From Rivibacter subsaxonicus (GTDB lineage Bacteria; Pseudomonadota; Gammaproteobacteria; Burkholderiales; Burkholderiaceae_C), in NCBI RefSeq assembly GCF_004217215.1, contig NZ_SHKP01000006.1, positions 558,001 to 622,000 on the forward strand: a stretch of 64,000 nucleotides of DNA, in the 5' to 3' direction. The notes below the pieces were generated by a model. The model saw only the letters and a list, made by a program, of their open reading frames with translations, searched no databases and was not told the DNA's origin. Of the stretch, positions 58,736 through 64,000 are shown piece by piece (position 1 is the stretch's first letter; the number at the start of each line of letters is the position of its first letter). The position numbers were made by a program, and so were the translations under genes.

Positions 58736-60144
58736 TGCGGTACCTGAGCACCCGCGGCGACGCCGCGCGCCCGCGCTTCTGCGACATCCTGCTCGAAGGC
58801 CTTGCCCCCGATGGCGGCCTTTACCTGCCCGAGACCTACCCGCAGATAGACGACACCACGCTCGCGCGCTGGCGCGACCTGAGCTACGCCGAGCTGGCCT
58901 TCGAGATCCTCTCGCTCTACATCGACGACATCCCGACTGCCGATCTGCGCGGCATCGTCGATCGCACCTACACGGCCGAGGTCTTCGGCACGCCCGAGAT
59001 CACGCCGCTGAAGAAGCTCGACGATGGCCTGTACCTGCAGGCCCTGTCCAACGGCCCGACGCTGGCCTTCAAGGACATGGCGATGCAGTTGCTCGGCAAC
59101 CTGTTCGAGTACGAACTGGCGCGGCGCGGGCGACAACTGAATATCCTCGGCGCCACCTCGGGCGACACCGGCAGCGCCGCCGAGTACGCGATGCGCGGCA
59201 AGCGCGGCATCACAGTTTTCATGCTGAGCCCGCACGGCCGGATGAGCCCGTTCCAGCAGGCCCAGATGTTCAGCCTGCAGGACACCAATATCCACAACAT
59301 CGCGGTCGAGGGCGTGTTCGACGACTGCCAGGACATCGTCAAGGCGGTCAGCGCCGACCTCGAGTTCAAGCGCCGCTGGCAGATCGGCACGGTCAACTCG
59401 ATCAACTGGGCGCGGCTGCTGGCGCAGGTCGTCTACTACTTCGCGGGCTACTTCCAGGCCACGGCCTCGAACGCCGAGCGCGTCAGCTTCGCGGTGCCCT
59501 CGGGCAACTTCGGCAATGTCTGCGCCGGCCACGTGGCGCGGATGATGGGCCTGCCGATAGCGCGGCTGGTGGTGGCGACCAACGAGAACGACGTGCTCGA
59601 CGAGTTCTTCCGCACCGGCGCCTATCGCGTGCGCGGCAGCGAGCAGACGCACGAGACCTCGAGCCCGTCGATGGACATCTCCAAGGCCAGCAACTTCGAG
59701 CGCTTCGTGTTCGACCTGCTCGGCCGCGACGCGCAGCGCACGCGCGCGCTGTTCGGCGAATCGGTGGCGCGCGAGGGCGGATTTGCCTTGACGGGCGAGG
59801 ACCGTGATCGCATCGCCGGCTTCGGCTTCGTCTCCGGCCGCAGCACGCATGCCGACCGGGTGGCGACGATCCGCGCCACCTTCGAGAGCAGCGGCGTCGT
59901 GGTCGACCCCCACACCGCCGATGGCCTGAAGGTCGCCGCCTTGCTGCGCAGGCCCGAGCCGATGATCGTGCTCGAGACCGCGCTGCCGGCCAAGTTCGCG
60001 GCGACCATCGTCGAGGCGCTCGGCCGCGAGCCCGATCGACCGGTCGCGCTGGTCGGCATCGAGCAGGTGCCCAAGCGCTTCAAGGTCATGCCGGTTTCCG
60101 CCGATGCGGTGAAGGACTACATCGCCCACAATGCTGGCCAATGA
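58735..60144 (+). CDS. thrC: Threonine synthase
   Basis: PLP enzyme converting O-phosphohomoserine to threonine (469 aa, Gram-negative long type). The Schiff-base Lys is about 113 in TLAFKDMAMQLLGNLFEY; LGATSGDTGSAAEYAMRGK and VPSGNFGNVCAG follow. The start overlaps hom and the stop overlaps mobB, joining amino acid synthesis and molybdenum cofactor genes in one transcript. Confidence 0.96.
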   Translation: MRYLSTRGDAARPRFCDILLEGLAPDGGLYLPETYPQIDDTTLARWRDLSYAELAFEILSLYIDDIPTADLRGIVDRTYTAEVFGTPEITPLKKLDDGLYLQALSNGPTLAFKDMAMQLLGNLFEYELARRGRQLNILGATSGDTGSAAEYAMRGKRGITVFMLSPHGRMSPFQQAQMFSLQDTNIHNIAVEGVFDDCQDIVKAVSADLEFKRRWQIGTVNSINWARLLAQVVYYFAGYFQATASNAERVSFAVPSGNFGNVCAGHVARMMGLPIARLVVATNENDVLDEFFRTGAYRVRGSEQTHETSSPSMDISKASNFERFVFDLLGRDAQRTRALFGESVAREGGFALTGEDRDRIAGFGFVSGRSTHADRVATIRATFESSGVVVDPHTADGLKVAALLRRPEPMIVLETALPAKFAATIVEALGREPDRPVALVGIEQVPKRFKVMPVSADAVKDYIAHNAGQ

Positions 60145-60758
60145 GAGTTGTTGGATTCAGTGGCTATTCGGGTTCGGGCAAGACCACGCTGGTCGAGCAG
60201 CTGATCGCGCACCTGCGCCTGGCGGGGCAACGCGTCTCGGTGATCAAGCATGCGCACCATGCCTTCGACATCGACCAGCCCGGCAAGGACTCCTACCGCC
60301 ACCGCGCGGCCGGCGCCTTCGAGGTCGTGATCGCCTCGCGCAGGCGGCTGGCCAAGATCCGCGAGTACGAGCTCGAGGCCGAGCCCACCGCGCACCAGTT
60401 GCTGGCCGAGCTCTACGACTGCGACTGGGCCCTGGTCGAGGGCTTCAAGCATGCCGACCTGCTGAAGATCGAGGTCTGGCGTGCCACCAACGGCAAGCCG
60501 GCCCAGTACGGCGACGACCCCTTCGTCGTCGCCATCGCCACCGACAGCCCGCAGGCCTTGCCACACCCGACCGCACTGCCGGTGCTCGACCTCAACGACC
60601 CGGACGCGATCGTGCGCTTCCTGCTCGCCAACCCCGGGCGCTTCGACTACCGCAGCCCGCTCTTCGATGACCACCACCCCGACGACCCCGGCGCGGCCGA
60701 TGCTCAGCCTGGATCAGGCGGTGCAGCAGTTGCTCGCCGCGACCCCGGCGCTGGCTGA
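60141..60758 (+). CDS. mobB: Molybdopterin-guanine dinucleotide biosynthesis adapter MobB
   Basis: P-loop GTPase-like partner of MobA (205 aa). Walker A is GFSGYSGSGKTTLVEQLI; VIKHAHHAFDIDQPGKDSY and DWALVEGFKHADLLKIEVW are typical. The frame overlaps moeA by about 92 bases, and the last 30 residues (PDDPGAADAQPGSGG) are low-complexity, longer than the usual ~175 aa. ATG overlaps the thrC stop. Confidence 0.92.
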   Translation: MRVVGFSGYSGSGKTTLVEQLIAHLRLAGQRVSVIKHAHHAFDIDQPGKDSYRHRAAGAFEVVIASRRRLAKIREYELEAEPTAHQLLAELYDCDWALVEGFKHADLLKIEVWRATNGKPAQYGDDPFVVAIATDSPQALPHPTALPVLDLNDPDAIVRFLLANPGRFDYRSPLFDDHHPDDPGAADAQPGSGGAAVARRDPGAG

Positions 60759-61947
60759 GACCGAGCGCCTCTCCACATTCGACGCGCTCGGCCGCGTGCT
60801 GGCCGAGGACGTGCGCTCGCTGCTCGACGTGCCGCCGCACGACAACAGCTCGATGGACGGCTACGCGCTGCGCGTGGCCGACGTGGCGGCCGTCGGCATC
60901 GAAATGCCGGTGACGCAGCGCATCGCCGCCGGACAGGTCGGCGGCGTGCTCGAGGCCGGCAGCGCGGCACGCATCTTCACCGGTGCGCCGGTGCCCTCAG
61001 GGGCCGACGCGATCGTGATGCAGGAGCAGTGCGAGGCGCTGCCCGAGGGCCGCGTGCGCATCGACGCCGTGCCCGAGCCGGGTGCGTGGATCCGCCGGCG
61101 CGGCGAAGACGTGCGCGAAGGCAGCGTCGTGCTGCCGCGCGGCACGCGCCTCACGCCGCAGGCGCTCGGCCTGGCCGCCTCGGTCGGCGCCGCGACGCTG
61201 GCGGTGCTGAGGCGCCCACGGGTCGCGCTGTTCTCCACCGGCGACGAACTGGTGATGCCTGGCGAGCCGCTGCCGCCCGGCGCGATCTACAACAGCAACC
61301 GCTTCACCCTGCGCGCGCTGCTGCAGGCGCAGGGCTGCGAGGTGATCGACCTGGGCATCGTGCCCGACCGGCTCGATCCGACGCGCGAGGCGCTGAGGCG
61401 TGCCGCGACCTCCAGCGACCTGATCCTGACCTGCGGCGGGGTGTCGGTCGGCGAGGAAGATCATCTCAAGCCCGCGGTGCAGGCCGAGGGCCGGCTCGAT
61501 CTCTGGCAGATCGCGATCAAGCCCGGCAAGCCACTTGCGTTCGGAGCGGTGCGCCGGCCGGAGCCGGCGCATGGCACCGTGCGGCGTGACGCGGGCGGTG
61601 GCGAGGCACTCTTCATCGGGCTGCCCGGCAACCCGGTCTCGAGCTTCGTGACCTTCCTGCTTTGCGTGCGGCCCGTGCTGCTGGCGCTGCAGGGCGTGGC
61701 GCACGCCGAGCCGCGCGCCGTCGATGCGGTGGCCGGCTTCGACTGGCCGCGGCCCGACCGGCGCCGGGAGTTTCTCCGTGCCCGTCGCGGCGCCGATGGT
61801 CGTCTCGAGTTGTTTCCCAACCAGAGTTCGGGCGTGCTGAGTTCGGCGGTCTGGGCCGAGGGCCTGGTCGACAATCCGCCGGGCCAGACCATCGCCCGCG
61901 GCCAGACGGTGCGTTTCATTGCCTTTGCGGAGCTGCTGTCACCATGA
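60667..61947 (+). CDS. moeA: Molybdopterin molybdenumtransferase MoeA
   Basis: Inserts molybdate into adenylylated molybdopterin (426 aa). PPHDNSSMDGYALRVAD, FTGAPVPSGADAIVMQEQC, LFSTGDELVMPGEPLPPGAI, CGGVSVGEEDHLK and LPGNPVSSFVTFLL are all present. ATG 60667 overlaps the mobB end; ATG 60700 (MLSLDQAV) is an alternative that would shorten it by 11 residues. It overlaps moaD by 4 bases. Confidence 0.94.
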   Translation: MTTTPTTPARPMLSLDQAVQQLLAATPALAETERLSTFDALGRVLAEDVRSLLDVPPHDNSSMDGYALRVADVAAVGIEMPVTQRIAAGQVGGVLEAGSAARIFTGAPVPSGADAIVMQEQCEALPEGRVRIDAVPEPGAWIRRRGEDVREGSVVLPRGTRLTPQALGLAASVGAATLAVLRRPRVALFSTGDELVMPGEPLPPGAIYNSNRFTLRALLQAQGCEVIDLGIVPDRLDPTREALRRAATSSDLILTCGGVSVGEEDHLKPAVQAEGRLDLWQIAIKPGKPLAFGAVRRPEPAHGTVRRDAGGGEALFIGLPGNPVSSFVTFLLCVRPVLLALQGVAHAEPRAVDAVAGFDWPRPDRRREFLRARRGADGRLELFPNQSSGVLSSAVWAEGLVDNPPGQTIARGQTVRFIAFAELLSP

Positions 61948-62201
61948 AGATCGACCTGCGCTACTTCGCTTCGATCCGCGAGGCGCTAGGCCCGGGCGAG
62001 AGCTTCGAGGCCGAGTCCGGCGTGCTCACGCTCGGCGTGTTGCGCGAATTGCTGATTGCGCGTGGTGGACGCCATGCCGAGGTGTTGGCGCACGGGCGTG
62101 CGCTGCGTGCTGCGATCGACCAGCAGATGGTCGTCGACGAGGCTACGCCGATCGCCGATGGCGCCGAGGTCGCGTTCTTTCCGCCGGTGACGGGCGGCTG
62201 A
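61944..62201 (+). CDS. moaD: Molybdopterin synthase sulfur-carrier subunit MoaD
   Basis: Ubiquitin-fold protein of 85 aa ending in PPVTGG, the C-terminal GG that carries the thiocarboxylate. MKIDLRYFASIREAL at the start and GAEVAFFPPVTGG at the end are diagnostic. It overlaps the moeA stop. The partner MoaE lies two genes downstream. Confidence 0.96.
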   Translation: MKIDLRYFASIREALGPGESFEAESGVLTLGVLRELLIARGGRHAEVLAHGRALRAAIDQQMVVDEATPIADGAEVAFFPPVTGG

Positions 62202-62263
62202 GCGCAACATCGGGACCATAGCCATCCCGACGTTGCGCCTGAATCGACGGATGTGGAGGGGCG

Positions 62264-62914
62264 ATGAGCAACACACCATCCAGCGCTGAGGCCGGCGGCG
62301 CCGCCGCGATCAACGCCATGCTCGACGATGTCGTCGCCCATGCGCCGGTAGCCACCGCGATCCCCGGGCCGCAGATGCGCGGCGTTCGGCCGCTCTGGTC
62401 GGCCGACGCCGCGTTGCCGCGCGGACAGTGGCTGCGGTCACGTTGGCTGTGGGGGCTGCTGGGTCTGGTGCTTGGCATCGCGGGCACGAGCCTGGTGCAC
62501 GAGCTTCGCAGGCTGGAACAGCGCGAGGCGGCCCTGGCCAGCTACTACGGGCGCGCCGCGCAGGGTGTCGTCGCGACCGCACCGGTGCCGGCGTCGAAGC
62601 TGGCTGCGCCGGCGACGCCCGTGCCCGCGGCTTCGATGGAGTCCTCGTCCGGCCCGCCGCCGGGAGCCGCGGGTGCCTTGCCGTCCGCCGAGGCCGGTGG
62701 CGCTGCCGTGGCTGCCGCCGATGCCGCGCCGGCGGCAGCAGCTCCCGTGCGCAAGCCCGGACCACGGCGCGAATCGCCGGCGGCGAATTGCACCGTCCGC
62801 ACCAGCGCGGCCTTCCAGCGCTGCATGGAGGTTCAGTGCAAGCGCGCCAAGTTCGTCGATCACCGCCAGTGCGTCGCGGTGCGCGAGCGCGCCGATTCGG
62901 CCGACGGGCGCTGA
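62264..62914 (+). CDS. Unknown single-helix protein with Cys-rich C-terminus in the moa operon
   Basis: A 216-aa protein with no recognised family. A cytoplasmic N-terminus (SAEAGGAAAINAMLDDVVAH) and one membrane helix (LWGLLGLVLGIAGTSLVHEL, about 66-85) are followed by a long Ala/Pro linker. A short C-terminal domain has four Cys (NCTVRTSAAFQRCMEVQCKR, VDHRQCVAV). It starts 62 bases after moaD and ends 34 bases before moaE. The Cys domain may bind metal or form disulfides in the periplasm; this is speculation. Confidence 0.75.
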   Translation: MSNTPSSAEAGGAAAINAMLDDVVAHAPVATAIPGPQMRGVRPLWSADAALPRGQWLRSRWLWGLLGLVLGIAGTSLVHELRRLEQREAALASYYGRAAQGVVATAPVPASKLAAPATPVPAASMESSSGPPPGAAGALPSAEAGGAAVAAADAAPAAAAPVRKPGPRRESPAANCTVRTSAAFQRCMEVQCKRAKFVDHRQCVAVRERADSADGR

Positions 62915-62948
62915 AGCAGGGCCCGGGCCGGTGCGAGAATTTGGCTCG

Positions 62949-63446
62949 ATGCCCTTCGACCGCGTTTCGATCCAGTCCGAAGACTTCGATCTCTCGACCG
63001 AGGTGGCACGGCTGCGCGCCCAGGGCTCCGCGGGCCTGGCCACCGGTGCGGTGGCAAGCTTCATCGGCACCGTGCGCGAGCGTTCGCCGCGGCCCGACGA
63101 GGGGCAGGGCGTTTCCATGCTCGAACTCGAGCACTACCCCGGCATGACCGAGCGCGCGATCGAGGCCATGATCGACGCCGCCCATGCCCGCTTCGACATC
63201 CTCGGCGCACGCGTGGTGCACCGTGTCGGCTCGCTGGCACCGGGTGCGCAGATCGTGCTGGTGGTCGTGGCCTCGGCGCACCGCCGCGAAGCCTTCGCCG
63301 CCTGCGAGTTCCTGATGGACTATCTCAAGACCCAGGCCCCGTTCTGGAAGAAGGAGCACACGCCGGCCGGTGCGCGCTGGGTCGATGCCCGGGTCGCGGA
63401 CGACGCCGCGCTCGAGCGCTGGGGCATCGAGGCGTCCAACGCATGA
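62949..63446 (+). CDS. moaE: Molybdopterin synthase catalytic subunit MoaE
   Basis: Large subunit of molybdopterin synthase (165 aa). SIQSEDFDLSTEVARL at the start, FIGTVRERSPRPDEGQGVSM, HRVGSLAPGAQIVLVVVASAHR and the conserved Lys in FWKKEHTPAGARWV are present. Its stop overlaps a 26-residue bridging ORF. No moaA, moaC or mobA lies in the window. Confidence 0.95.
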   Translation: MPFDRVSIQSEDFDLSTEVARLRAQGSAGLATGAVASFIGTVRERSPRPDEGQGVSMLELEHYPGMTERAIEAMIDAAHARFDILGARVVHRVGSLAPGAQIVLVVVASAHRREAFAACEFLMDYLKTQAPFWKKEHTPAGARWVDARVADDAALERWGIEASNA

Positions 63447-63523
63447 GCCGACGGCCCGGCCGCCCGGAAGTCGGCTCGCTCCCGCTTGGTTGGACGGCGC
63501 CAGGCGCCAGGGTGCTCCGGTGA
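63443..63523 (+). repeat. Intergenic element forming a 26-residue bridging ORF between moaE and crcB
   Basis: The gap is a complete frame. Its ATG overlaps the moaE stop (ATGA) and its TGA overlaps the crcB GTG (GTGA). The peptide begins MSRRPGRPEVGSLPLG. The DNA shares GGCCGCCC, a CTCCC block and GGACGGCGC with an arm GGCGCC with the purF-metZ element at 29514-29591. Confidence 0.55.
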
Positions 63524-63918
63524 GCGGCCTGCTCCTGCAGGCCGCGGCGGTCGGTACCGGGGCGGCGGTCGGCGGCCTGCTGCGCTGGACCGTGGGGCTC
63601 TGGCTCAACCCGATGTGGCATGGCTTTCCGCTCGGCACCCTGGTCGTCAACGGCGTCGGCGGACTGCTGGTCGGCATCGTCAGTGCATGGCTCGTGCACC
63701 AGCCCAGCGAGATGCTGCGCCTGCTGCTGGTGACCGGCTTTCTCGGCGGCCTGACGACCTTCTCGGCCTTCTCGATCGAATCGTTCAGCCTGCTGCAGCA
63801 CGGGCAGGGCGGCCTCGCGCTGCTGCACGCCGCGGCTCACCTGGGCGGCGCGGTGGCCTGCGCCGCACTCGGCTGGTGGCTCGCGCACGCGCTGATGGGT
63901 CTGCAGCGGACAGCTTGA
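63520..63918 (+). CDS. crcB: Fluoride ion channel CrcB/Fluc
   Basis: Four-helix membrane fluoride exporter of 132 aa. GAAVGGLLRWTVGLWL, FPLGTLVVNGVGGLLVGI and VTGFLGGLTTFSAFSIESF (Na+ site and Phe box) are diagnostic. GTG 63520 overlaps the preceding ORF stop. No crcB riboswitch is apparent upstream. Confidence 0.92.
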   Translation: MSGLLLQAAAVGTGAAVGGLLRWTVGLWLNPMWHGFPLGTLVVNGVGGLLVGIVSAWLVHQPSEMLRLLLVTGFLGGLTTFSAFSIESFSLLQHGQGGLALLHAAAHLGGAVACAALGWWLAHALMGLQRTA

Positions 63919-63938
63919 GCTGCGTCAAGCGCAGGGTG

Positions 63939-63964
63939 CTTGAAAAGCGCCGCGCCCGCCCTTA
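63939..63964 (+). promoter_or_regulatory. Sigma-32-like heat-shock promoter for the next gene
   Basis: CTTGAAA (63939-63945) is followed 13 bases later by CCCTTA (63959-63964), like the RpoH consensus CTTGAAA-N13-17-CCCATNT. A ribosome site GAGGG and an ATG (63998-64000) follow, after which the window ends. In relatives clpB follows moaE, which would fit; that identity is inferred. Confidence 0.55.
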
Positions 63965-64000
63965 GCTTCGAATCAACTCAAAGATTCGAGGGCTCCCATG

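Overview
This is a GC-rich (roughly 68-70% by eye) chromosomal window with tightly packed, often overlapping genes. Gene content and order fit a betaproteobacterium of the order Burkholderiales, most like the Rubrivivax/Leptothrix/Methylibium/Piscinibacter group. Evidence: the sdhB-sdhE-gltA order, the leuC-entericidin-leuD-leuB-asd-fimV-truA-trpFBA-accD-folC-dedD-cvpA-purF-metZ run, and hom-thrC followed by molybdenum-cofactor genes. No phage, insertion sequence, rRNA operon or CRISPR array was seen. Four tRNA genes are present (Ala-GGC, Glu-TTC, Pro-TGG, Arg-TCT).

Layout. 1-3.2 kb: end of the succinate dehydrogenase operon and citrate synthase. 3.2-11.8 kb: a divergent locus I read as a selenium module. 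On the minus strand lies a PhnD/C/E/E-type ABC importer, followed in the same operon by a frame-disrupted small gene, a nitronate monooxygenase-like protein, a YccF membrane protein and an SGNH hydrolase. On the plus strand lie a SenB-type selenosugar synthase and selenophosphate synthetase SelD. 12-32 kb: a LysR regulator and the long housekeeping array (leucine, aspartate family, FimV, tryptophan, AccD, folate, cell division SPOR protein, purine, methionine), then gltX and two tRNAs. 32.6-36 kb, minus strand: an H-NS-like protein, a Fur-box-preceded iron-binding protein, an iron-trafficking protein and ArgA. 36-40.5 kb: a VOC protein, the helicase HrpA and tRNA-Pro.

40.6-49.5 kb: a phenylacetate catabolic operon (paaABCDE-Y-G-I-K) with its divergent TetR regulator. 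An orphan periplasmic binding protein gene carries the same operator sequence as the paa promoter. 49.5-52.9 kb: beside tRNA-Arg, a minimal exosortase locus (EpsI, XrtB-like exosortase, EpsD-like protein, one PEP-CTERM substrate). 53-56 kb: a PIN-PhoH protein with a terminator just upstream of its start, a peroxiredoxin and a Mth938-type protein. 56.1-64 kb: alaA, hom, thrC, then mobB, moeA, moaD, an unknown Cys-containing membrane protein, moaE and crcB. A sigma-32-like promoter lies before the next gene at the window edge.

The least explained items are the selenium locus with its +1-shifted gene, two related about 75-base intergenic elements that each form a small ORF bridging neighbouring operon genes through ATGA/GTGA overlaps, the shared PaaR-type operators, and the exosortase mini-locus. 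All functional calls come from reading motifs and gene order; no database search was run.
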